Shown piece by piece: positions 1 through 6,339 of a stretch of 16,126 nt of DNA. Source of the DNA: CAYVBJ01 sp964517005 (GTDB lineage Bacteria; Bacteroidota; Rhodothermia; Balneolales; Balneolaceae). Position 1 is the first letter of the stretch; the number at the start of each line of letters is the position of its first letter. The stretch lies in assembly GCA_964517005.1 (NCBI GenBank), contig CAZFAJ010000063.1, positions 1 to 16,126 on the forward strand, in the 5' to 3' direction. Under the pieces are notes generated by a model. That model was not told the origin of the DNA and searched no databases. It saw nothing but the letters and a program-made list of their open reading frames with translations. Both the position numbers and the translations under genes were made by a program.

Positions 1-225
1 TTTGGTAATTTTCATAAAATGCTTTCACGCGTTTATTATTTTTCTGATTGTTTCTTAAATACAAGCAGGAAAAAAAATTTCATCCTTCAATGAGAAGGCA
101 TCGAAGAAAAGCGGGACTTAAAAAAAAGCACTCACAACTTATTCTGAACTTGATCGTAATTAATATAGACTCAAAGACGTAGCTGTAGCTATATAAAGTG
201 CGATTTATAAGATTCTGAAATTGAT
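1..225. other. AT-rich non-coding leader
   Basis: No convincing gene lies here. A 30-codon ATG frame at 90-182 (+) begins with many Arg and Lys but then becomes AT-driven sequence, so I do not call it. On the minus strand an ATG at 15-13 opens five codons (M-K-I-T-K) that run off the left edge. That could be the start of a divergent gene, but five codons prove nothing. A short palindrome lies at 180-191, about 35 bp before the first gene. The region is probably a promoter/leader for the gene at 226. Confidence 0.5.
180..191. repeat. Short inverted repeat upstream of the first gene
   Basis: TAGCT-GT-AGCTA is a perfect 5-bp inverted repeat around two bases, ending 34 bp before the ATG at 226 and overlapping an AT-rich TATATAA segment. 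It could be an operator overlapping a promoter. A repeat this short also occurs by chance, so this is a weak call. Confidence 0.2.
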
Positions 226-1083
226 ATGATGAGGTCTTTTCTTTTAGCATTTATTTTAATCTTTTCAGCCGGGGTTGATGTTGCCGAAACACAATCAGTA
301 ATTCGTGGGAGAATTATTGATGCGGATACAAAAAAACCGGTACCTTTTGCACATATAATTGTCCGCAGTGGAGATTACGGTTCTGTTACCAAATCTGATG
401 GACGATTTATACTGAAGTTGCCGGAAAATGATTTACCGGACTCTCTTATCATCAGATCCCTCGGTTACCACGATGAAATTGTAGCAGCTGATACTCAAAT
501 TATATTGAATGTGGAACTGTTTTCGCGCGTATATGAGTTAAATCACATCTCAGTGAGTGCCAAAGGCGAACTCAGATCGGATACTCTGGGCACAGAAACC
601 GGAAATATCCCTCTATTTGGCTGGCCCTCTTTCGGGGGGATGGGATCACGCGGAGATATGCTCTCAAGTTTTGCAATCCCGATTGCCTGGCCTCATAAAA
701 CTCCATTTACTATCGATAAAGCCAGAATAAGACTAAGTGAAGCCAATCAGGACACTCTGTTTATCAGATTCAGAATTATGAGTAAACATCCTGAAACGGG
801 GTTGCCGGATTCAAATCTGGTGAATCAGAATATCATGGTTATCGAAACAAAAAGCAGCGGGTGGGTTGAATTCAGCCTTGAAGCGGGCCGGTACTGGTTC
901 CGGGACAATGAAGTATTTCTGGTTTTTGACTGGATATCGGATGGCGGAACCGATAAATATATTGCCCCTATGTTTTCTCATAAACCTGGATCAGAGCACT
1001 ATTTTTTTTATAAACATGCAACCTCTGAATCCTGGTCGCGCCACGATAAGGAATTGGTTTACACAGTTTATGCCAGGTATTGA
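226..1083 (+). CDS. Exported CarboxypepD_reg-like domain protein
   Basis: A 285-residue protein with an N-terminal signal peptide (M-M-R then a hydrophobic stretch to about residue 20). Residues 24 to about 112 match the carboxypeptidase regulatory-like fold (CarboxypepD_reg-like, a beta-sandwich). The pattern is I-x-G-x-I-I-D-x-x-T-x-x-P-V-P-F-A, then a turn with S-D-G-R-F, then S-L-G-Y. In Bacteroidota this domain often sits at the front of TonB-dependent receptors. Here no plug or barrel follows. Instead about 165 residues of likely beta-sandwich continue, with aromatic-rich strands around 205-240. The substrate is unknown. Tandem ATGs at 226 and 229 both fit, and the upstream Shine-Dalgarno is weak. 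The gene stands alone on the plus strand and converges on the symporter gene 36 bp away. I am confident of the N-terminal domain and have no function for the C-terminal half. Confidence 0.85.
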   Translation: MMRSFLLAFILIFSAGVDVAETQSVIRGRIIDADTKKPVPFAHIIVRSGDYGSVTKSDGRFILKLPENDLPDSLIIRSLGYHDEIVAADTQIILNVELFSRVYELNHISVSAKGELRSDTLGTETGNIPLFGWPSFGGMGSRGDMLSSFAIPIAWPHKTPFTIDKARIRLSEANQDTLFIRFRIMSKHPETGLPDSNLVNQNIMVIETKSSGWVEFSLEAGRYWFRDNEVFLVFDWISDGGTDKYIAPMFSHKPGSEHYFFYKHATSESWSRHDKELVYTVYARY

Positions 1084-1119
1084 ACTGGAATCAGAAAATG
1101 CCTGCCCCTCCTTCTGTTT

Positions 1120-2499
1120 CTATTTATAGACCTTAAATGTTCCGATTCTTGAAAAGTAGTCTTTCGCTGCAGCTCTTACTTTGGGTGATAAAAGAATAGC
1201 AGATGATACAGTGGGAATAGCCATCACTGCAAACATTCCGTCAATCAGGTTGATCACGGCGTCAATGGATGCAACAGCGCCAAATACAATGGAAACAACA
1301 TAGAAGTAATTATACCAGTGTTGCCGTTCAGCGCCGATTAAAAATCCAAGGCACTTCGTCCCGAAGTAGGAGTAGGTAAGCATGGAACTGATTGCGAAGA
1401 TGGCAACTGAAAAAGTGAGTAAATATGCGCCATAAATCCCAAATACATCCTCGAAGGCAAGAAGTGTCATGGTTACTCCGTTCGCTTCGGTTCCCTGCCA
1501 AACGCCGGTTACAAGAATAGCCATGGCTGTCATGGTACAAATAATGATGGTATCAATGGCAGGCCCCATCATGGCAACCAGCCCTTCACGAATGGGCTCT
1601 TTGGTTTTAGCGGCCCCATGAGCGAGTGAACCGGTTCCGATACCTGCTTCATTGGAAAATGCACCCCGCTGAATCCCGATTACAATCAGGGATCCGACTG
1701 CTCCGCCCATAACAGCTTCGCCCGTGAAAGCATCAACAAAAACGAGTTTAAAGTAATATGGAATTACATCAATGTGAAAGCCGAGAATAATCAGTACGGA
1801 TGTAACATAAAAAGCTACCATAAAAGGAACCAGCCTGGCAGCTACATGGCCAATTCGTTTAATACCTCCAAAAATAACCAGGGATACAATTACGGTAAGC
1901 ACAAGGCCGGTACCCAGGTCGGCTCCAAAATGCGATGCTTCGGAAGCAATACCATTGGGAATGTAAATAACATCGCGTAAAATTTGAGTTAGCTGATTTG
2001 CCTGGAAGATGGGAAGCGGACCAAACAGGCCGCCCAGCGTAAATAAAATGGCAAGTGGTTTCCATTTTTTACCGAGCCCCTCCATGATAACGTACATTGG
2101 GCCGCCCTGTATCTTACCCATAGAATCCTTGCCTCTGTACATGATTGACAGGCTGCAAGTAAAAAATTTGGTGGCGATGCCTACCACTGCACTAATCCAC
2201 ATCCAAAAGAGGGCTCCCGGCCCGCCCATAAATATGGCAACGGCAACACCACTTATATTTCCCAGGCCAACCGTTGCAGCCAGTGCACTTGACAATGCCT
2301 GGAAATGGTTGATATCACCCGGGTCATCGGGATCATCATATCTGCCGCTCAGCAGTTCAAGCGCATGCTTAAAGTAGAGAAAAGGAGCAAATCTTGAATA
2401 GATGACAAAATATAAGCCGCCGCCGACAAGCAGTACTACCATCGGCATTCCCCACATAAAGCTGGAAAATTCCGCTAAAATTGTTTCAATGAAATCCAA
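1120..2499 (-). CDS. Sodium:alanine/glycine symporter (AGCS family)
   Basis: A 459-residue multi-pass inner-membrane protein of the AGCS family, which co-imports alanine, glycine or similar small amino acids with Na+. Family hallmarks are visible: A-L-A-A-T-V-G-L-G-N-I-S-G-V at about 72-85, Q-G-G-P-M-Y at 131-136, and the signature G-x-Q-R-G-A-F-S-N-E-A-G-x-G at about 275-288, followed by K-E-P-x-R-E-G. Length is normal for the family. The reading frame begins with TTG at 2499. No ATG or GTG is available before an in-frame stop seven codons upstream, and the next Met (residue 15) would trim the first conserved segment, so TTG is preferred. No clear Shine-Dalgarno is seen. The gene follows the barrel gene on the same strand with 73 bp between them, so co-transcription is possible. 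The actual amino-acid substrate cannot be read from sequence. Confidence 0.93.
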   Translation of the reverse strand: MDFIETILAEFSSFMWGMPMVVLLVGGGLYFVIYSRFAPFLYFKHALELLSGRYDDPDDPGDINHFQALSSALAATVGLGNISGVAVAIFMGGPGALFWMWISAVVGIATKFFTCSLSIMYRGKDSMGKIQGGPMYVIMEGLGKKWKPLAILFTLGGLFGPLPIFQANQLTQILRDVIYIPNGIASEASHFGADLGTGLVLTVIVSLVIFGGIKRIGHVAARLVPFMVAFYVTSVLIILGFHIDVIPYYFKLVFVDAFTGEAVMGGAVGSLIVIGIQRGAFSNEAGIGTGSLAHGAAKTKEPIREGLVAMMGPAIDTIIICTMTAMAILVTGVWQGTEANGVTMTLLAFEDVFGIYGAYLLTFSVAIFAISSMLTYSYFGTKCLGFLIGAERQHWYNYFYVVSIVFGAVASIDAVINLIDGMFAVMAIPTVSSAILLSPKVRAAAKDYFSRIGTFKVYK

Positions 2500-2572
2500 A
2501 GGTGCACAGTTAAGATGTGATCATTTAACAAAATGAGGAGGAATATACACGTTTTGAAGCGGACTTTTCAAA

Positions 2573-3322
2573 TTAGTTAAAAGGGAAAAGGAAACCTGCC
2601 GTGATACCGATGTCCGGTGCTCCGTCATCAATACCGACAATGAGGCCGCCTCGAATATGACCAATATCCCGAAGTTTATAATCCAATCCGCCGCTGATTG
2701 CAGCATAATCGGTTTCACTCTCAATTAAAAGCTCACCTACTACATTTACACGTTCGGCAACATTCACAATGGAACCCAAGCCAACACCAACTGATAACTC
2801 TCTGCTATCATCAAAGCCGGTTTCAATGATATTGAATTGAAGATTACCAGTCAGGGCTACCTTTTCGCTTACAATATGCCGCACTGCGCCATAAAAGCCG
2901 AAATTGAAATTTTCTTCACCAACCGATTCTGTTCCGATTGGCAGTGTGAAGAAAGTACCGGCTGCAATTGAAATTTCTTCGATGTCGAAAAGATAACGCC
3001 CGGTTAAAAACAGGTCACTGACACCGGAATTACTGTTGCCGAAATTTGGATTTACATTTACAAATCCGAAGGAAGCTTCTCCTTCAATATTAGGAGTAAA
3101 TGTATATCCGCCTCTCCCGTCCAGGGTTGTAATATCAACAAAATCAAAATCACTGAAAAGGAAATTTCCATTTACGTAGGGTGTACCGGTAATTCTGGCA
3201 TCCTGGAAATAAGATTGAAAAAGCCGGACATCATCAAAACCGGATTTTTGTGCATAAAGATTTGTACTGCCAAGAGCTGAGATAAAAAACAAAAAGAAGA
3301 TGATGGTTAATATTTTTTTCAT
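2573..3322 (-). CDS. Outer-membrane beta-barrel protein, MetA-like
   Basis: A 249-residue protein with a classical signal peptide (M-K-K, hydrophobic core, then L-Y-A-Q at about 22-25). The mature part is a series of short amphipathic, alternating strands rich in Gly, Phe, Val and Ile, and it ends in F-L-F-P-F-N, a terminal pattern seen in outer-membrane barrels. Segments such as S-D-L-F-L-T-G-R-Y and A-A-G-T-F-F-T-L-P-I-G resemble the Phenol_MetA_deg/'MetA pathway' outer-membrane family (a G-D-L x L x K-Y strand and a G x x L P T G turn). That family label is historical and does not imply phenol degradation. Its neighbour on the same strand is an amino-acid symporter. A linked import role is conceivable but unproven. 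The barrel call is solid and the subfamily is tentative. Confidence 0.75.
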   Translation of the reverse strand: MKKILTIIFFLFFISALGSTNLYAQKSGFDDVRLFQSYFQDARITGTPYVNGNFLFSDFDFVDITTLDGRGGYTFTPNIEGEASFGFVNVNPNFGNSNSGVSDLFLTGRYLFDIEEISIAAGTFFTLPIGTESVGEENFNFGFYGAVRHIVSEKVALTGNLQFNIIETGFDDSRELSVGVGLGSIVNVAERVNVVGELLIESETDYAAISGGLDYKLRDIGHIRGGLIVGIDDGAPDIGITAGFLFPFN

Positions 3323-3352
3323 GAAGGTATTGTTAGGTTTAGTAGAAAAAGT

Positions 3353-3373
3353 TAGTGACTGAATATATCACTA
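3353..3373. repeat. Inverted repeat upstream of the barrel gene
   Basis: TAGTGA (3353-3358) and TCACTA (3368-3373) form a perfect 6-bp inverted repeat with a 9-base spacer, about 30 bp before the start codon of the minus-strand barrel gene. The position suits an operator or a 5' leader hairpin. No regulator can be named. Confidence 0.25.
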
Positions 3374-3474
3374 TTAACAGATTTATCAGAGAACTGTTCC
3401 ATTTAAAAAATGATTTATGGTGTACGGTTTTTTGTTGTTTGAACCTTTTGAATCAGGTAATGAAAGAAGCTGGA

Positions 3475-4152
3475 TTAACCGGCAAGCCCAAAATATCTTG
3501 AAATTCCACTCAGTATAAACTGAACACTGATAGCGAGCGCTATAAAACCCATCATTCTTGTCATGACATTTAATCCGGTGGGGCCAAGATATTCAGCAAG
3601 CTTCGGGGCAACCCGTAAGATTAAATAGGCCGTAAACACGACAAGTATAACTGCAACCGTATTGACAATATAATCGGTAACGTTAGCTGCTTGCGAAGCA
3701 AGGCCGATCACCACAGCAATGCTTCCCGGACCCGAAAGCAGGGGCAGTGCCAGCGGGCTGAATGAAACATCTTCCTTTTCCATAGCGGCAGCCTGACCTT
3801 TTTTGCTTAATTTTTTTTCTCCGCTGTCTGGTGCGAGCATCGAGTAGGCTGCTCTCATAATAATCAAGCCACCTGCAATTCTGATGCCGGCAAGGCTGAT
3901 TCCAAAAAAGCTTAATATGTAAGTGCCAACAAATAAAAATACTGTGAGAATGCCAAACATGTACAGAGATGCCTTTTTGGCCGTTCTGATACGGTCTGCA
4001 GTGCTGTCTTTTTCAGTCAGCGCAACAAAAACAGGCATTGCAGCAAATGGGTTTACAACTGAAAAAAGTGAGCTGAAACTCGCAAACAACAATCCTCCGA
4101 TACTTAAAAAAAATGTGGAGATTTCGATATTTTCTGATATTAATTCAAACAT
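3475..4152 (-). CDS. MarC-family integral membrane protein
   Basis: A 225-residue protein with about six hydrophobic membrane segments. Conserved MarC/NAAT-family positions are present: V-N-P-F-A-A-M-P-V-F at 33-42, P-L-A-L-P-L-L-S-G-P-G-S-I at 133-145, and a final G-L-N-V-M-T-R-M-M-G-F-I helix. Length matches the family. MarC proteins were first linked to multiple antibiotic resistance in E. coli, but that link was later withdrawn. Some relatives are called neutral amino-acid exporters, so the physiological role remains open. A charged loop (about 110-128, Lys/Glu-rich) separates the two halves. The gene is divergent from the GAF gene, sharing a 109-bp region that must hold promoters for both. 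The family call is firm and the substrate is not assigned. Confidence 0.92.
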   Translation of the reverse strand: MFELISENIEISTFFLSIGGLLFASFSSLFSVVNPFAAMPVFVALTEKDSTADRIRTAKKASLYMFGILTVFLFVGTYILSFFGISLAGIRIAGGLIIMRAAYSMLAPDSGEKKLSKKGQAAAMEKEDVSFSPLALPLLSGPGSIAVVIGLASQAANVTDYIVNTVAVILVVFTAYLILRVAPKLAEYLGPTGLNVMTRMMGFIALAISVQFILSGISRYFGLAG

Positions 4153-4261
4153 GTGTCAAAGATACGCAGTAGTACTGCAAATATGAATGTTGGAAAAATA
4201 AGTTTCTGAATTTTTATATTGTCCACGCCATGTTTACCATAATCATCTAAATTATTTATTT

Positions 4262-4717
4262 ATGAATACTGAAACCGTTTTAATTCAAGCAAAAAATATT
4301 ATCCATAGCAATGATGAGAGAGATACGGTGCTGTTAAAAATATGTAAGCTGTTGGACGACAAAATAGATGTATTTGACTGGACAGGCTTTTATCTTGTTT
4401 CCGATCAAAAGGAGAAGATGCTCGAACTTGGCCCTTATGTGGGAGAGGATACTGACCACACAGAGATTCCATTCGGTAAAGGTATTTGCGGACAGGCTGC
4501 AGAAACCCTGGATACTTTTGTTGTACAGGATGTAAGTGAAGCAGAAAACTATCTTGCCTGCAGTATCCATGTGAAATCAGAAATTGTGGTACCGATCATG
4601 AAAAACGGCGAATTTGTAGGGGAACTGGATATTGATTCGCACAAGAGGAAAGCAATTACACCCGAATTAAAAAAATTATGTGAGAATATTTGCGGCGAAC
4701 TTGCTTATATATTTTAA
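4262..4717 (+). CDS. GAF-domain protein, fRMsr-like
   Basis: A 151-residue cytosolic protein made of one GAF domain. It aligns over its length with free methionine-(R)-sulfoxide reductase (fRMsr, E. coli MsrC), which reduces free Met-R-O using thioredoxin. Shared blocks are D-W-T-G-F-Y at 39-44, L-G-P-Y at 56-59, I-P-F-G-K-G-I-C-G at 69-77, L-A-C at 98-100, K-S-E-I-V-V-P at 105-111 and G-E-L-D-I-D-S at 120-126. E. coli fRMsr has three cysteines (84, 94, 118). Cys76 and Cys100 here match the last two, but the position matching Cys84 is His66. It may therefore be a two-cysteine reductase or a GAF sensor without full activity. The gene is monocistronic-looking, 158 bp before the sigma gene. GAF fold: near certain. 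Reductase activity: uncertain. Confidence 0.88.
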   Translation: MNTETVLIQAKNIIHSNDERDTVLLKICKLLDDKIDVFDWTGFYLVSDQKEKMLELGPYVGEDTDHTEIPFGKGICGQAAETLDTFVVQDVSEAENYLACSIHVKSEIVVPIMKNGEFVGELDIDSHKRKAITPELKKLCENICGELAYIF

Positions 4718-4756
4718 ATGAAAATAATTTATTGTCTTATTCATCAAAATTTACCA

Positions 4757-4785
4757 TAATAGTTTAAGTTGATTTATAACTATTA
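4757..4785. repeat. AT-rich inverted repeat between GAF and sigma genes
   Basis: TAATAGTT (4757-4764) and AACTATTA (4778-4785) are a perfect 8-bp inverted repeat with a 13-base spacer, 39 bp after the GAF stop codon and 90 bp before the sigma-factor start. There is no T-run after it, so it is not a standard intrinsic terminator. An operator for the sigma gene or a weak mRNA hairpin are both possible. Confidence 0.35.
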
Positions 4786-4875
4786 AATCATTAGGTATAG
4801 AAGAGGCTTTTATTACGTTGGGTCTGATTGTTTGACTGAATAACACTGCACAGTTAAAAAAATGGATTAATTAGT

Positions 4876-5412
4876 ATGGACTATTCAGCATTGGTGAATG
4901 CTATTAAAAACGGGGATACTGCTACAGCCAACAGATTATGTAACGAAGCTACACCAATTTTACGACGATATCTGATGTCGAGAATGGGAGCTCCCAAACA
5001 GGATGCAGAAGACTGCGTGCAGTTGATGTTTGAATATATTATTGAGAGAATTAAAAAGAATGAATTTCACAATCCGCCGGCTCTTCTTTCATACATGTTA
5101 AAAACTTGCCGTCACAGTTACATACGCATGATCAATGAAAACAGCCGTGAAATCGTTAATGAAATTAATGATCCTTCTGTTGACTCCGATCAAATCTGGG
5201 TTCTGATTAATGAAGATAAACAACGAGTACTTGATTATTGTCTGAATAATATGAATGAGAACTATCGCCGTTTCGCCGGGTTTCTTTTAAAGCATCCCAA
5301 TGCAAAAACTGAGGATATAGCTGAATTTTTTAACATATCAGTTAATAATGCATGGACACGTAAACACAGAGTAATTAAAAGGTTGAGTGATTGTATAAAA
5401 AATAATTTGTAA
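4876..5412 (+). CDS. ECF-type sigma-70 family sigma factor
   Basis: A 178-residue sigma factor with the two-domain ECF architecture. Region 2 spans about 18-88: D-A-E-D-C-V-Q-L-M-F-E-Y at 43-54 is the region 2.2 core-binding helix, and P-P-A-L-L-S-Y-M-L-K-T-C-R-H-S-Y at 67-82 corresponds to the -10 recognition helix. Region 4 is a helix-turn-helix at about 143-170 (A-K-T-E-D-I-A-E-F-F then N-N-A-W-T-R-K-H-R) that would read the -35 element. No region 1.1 or region 3 is present, as expected. Its own promoter should lie in the preceding 158 bp. The next gene on the strand encodes a membrane protein with a cytosolic N-terminus, a plausible partner that would hold or release the sigma factor. The signal and regulon are unknown. 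Confidence 0.88.
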   Translation: MDYSALVNAIKNGDTATANRLCNEATPILRRYLMSRMGAPKQDAEDCVQLMFEYIIERIKKNEFHNPPALLSYMLKTCRHSYIRMINENSREIVNEINDPSVDSDQIWVLINEDKQRVLDYCLNNMNENYRRFAGFLLKHPNAKTEDIAEFFNISVNNAWTRKHRVIKRLSDCIKNNL

Positions 5413-5561
5413 AATTTTTAAAAACAGGTGTAAGGAATTGGCGAAAAACAGTTCATACTAATAAAGAGGTGATTATAAACCAAGATATCAGTTATTTACA
5501 GGCAAAGACACACTTAGAAAATCTATCTCTTGAAACGTTCAATTAAAAGTGCGGCGGCACC

Positions 5562-6329
5562 ATGAGCAATATAGAAACAATGAAAAAAATAGATCAATAT
5601 ATTCGCGGCGAATTGAAGGATAGCGAAATTGATGAATTATGGATTGAATTTTTAAAAAATCCTGAATTGTACGATTTATTTGAAACGGAGCTCCTTTTGA
5701 GAGACCGTGGAAAGAAAACTGAGGCCGAAGCTGTGCTTTCTAATCCCGGCAATTCCTTTTTTGAGATGTATAAAAAACAGCTTTTTGCAATCGCTGCCAT
5801 ACTTACCCTTTCTTTTGGAATTTTTATGATAACCATTATTAAGCAGTCAGATGTCAGAAGTTTTGCAATCGAGAGCATTCATCAAGATGAGATCTTAGGC
5901 GCTGACAACTTTCGATCTCATGAGGAAAACAGTGTTGATACGGATCTAATGCTGAACATGGGGCTTGAGGCTGCATTAGAGAACAGGATTAATGATGCTG
6001 TTTCTCATTTTAATTCTGTATTAAAGAATGATCCTGACCCTGCTCAGAAGATGAAGGCACAATATAATCTTGGGATATTACACTACAACCGGGGTGAATT
6101 TCAATCATCCATTGATTCATTCGAAATCATAGATATGAATCTTGTTGAGCAGGAGTATCTTCAAGAAAAAATTATGTGGTTTCTTGGAAATGCCATGCTT
6201 CAAAACAGTCAGCTTAATGGTTCCGAAGAGGTGCTTCAACGTGTGATTGGAATGAATGGAAATTATCTGGAGGAGGCAACTTTACTGCAGCAGAAGCTTC
6301 AAAAAGAAATTCAATCCCGTCAATATTGA
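5562..6329 (+). CDS. Membrane-anchored TPR protein, putative sigma regulator
   Basis: A 255-residue protein with three parts. Residues 1-70 are a small, charged, likely cytosolic helical domain (Y-I-R-G-E-L-K-D-S-E-I-D-E-L). Residues 73-94 form one transmembrane helix. Residues 130 to about 240 hold TPR-like helix pairs, for example A-V-S-H-F-N-S-V-L-K-N-D-P and Y-N-L-G-I-L-H-Y-N-R-G-E-F, and probably lie in the periplasm. Tandem location behind the ECF sigma gene (149 bp) and the N-terminal short domain plus single TM recall anti-sigma factors. However, no zinc-binding H-x3-C-x2-C motif is visible, so this is inference from layout. Met1 (5562) is chosen, but Met7 is possible; the preceding GCGGCGG is not a good ribosome-binding site. 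The gene converges on ppk1 with only 10 bp between stops. The TPR part could serve protein contacts in the envelope. Confidence 0.8.
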   Translation: MSNIETMKKIDQYIRGELKDSEIDELWIEFLKNPELYDLFETELLLRDRGKKTEAEAVLSNPGNSFFEMYKKQLFAIAAILTLSFGIFMITIIKQSDVRSFAIESIHQDEILGADNFRSHEENSVDTDLMLNMGLEAALENRINDAVSHFNSVLKNDPDPAQKMKAQYNLGILHYNRGEFQSSIDSFEIIDMNLVEQEYLQEKIMWFLGNAMLQNSQLNGSEEVLQRVIGMNGNYLEEATLLQQKLQKEIQSRQY

Positions 6330-6339
6330 GCAACAACTC

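Noticed and set aside
1..15. Minus-strand ATG at 15-13 opening towards the left edge
   Set aside because: Only five codons are inside the window, so a gene start cannot be told from chance.
90..182. 30-codon ATG frame starting with many Arg and Lys, resembling small basic ribosomal proteins
   Set aside because: Only the first half is basic, and the rest is AT-driven Ile/Leu/Asn sequence. No ribosome-binding site, and no match to a small ribosomal protein family I know.
2009..2377. 122-codon frame on the plus strand opposite the symporter
   Set aside because: Antisense shadow of a well-conserved AGCS gene; its translation is rich in Pro and Ser with no domain.
4190..4220. TTGGAA and TATATT as a sigma-70 promoter for the GAF gene
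   Set aside because: The spacer is 19 bases and both hexamers deviate; in so AT-rich a region the match is not convincing.
5469..5546. 25-codon GTG frame between the sigma and TPR genes
   Set aside because: The purine-rich AAAGAG directly abuts the GTG with no spacing, the product has no recognisable feature, and the frame is short enough to be chance.
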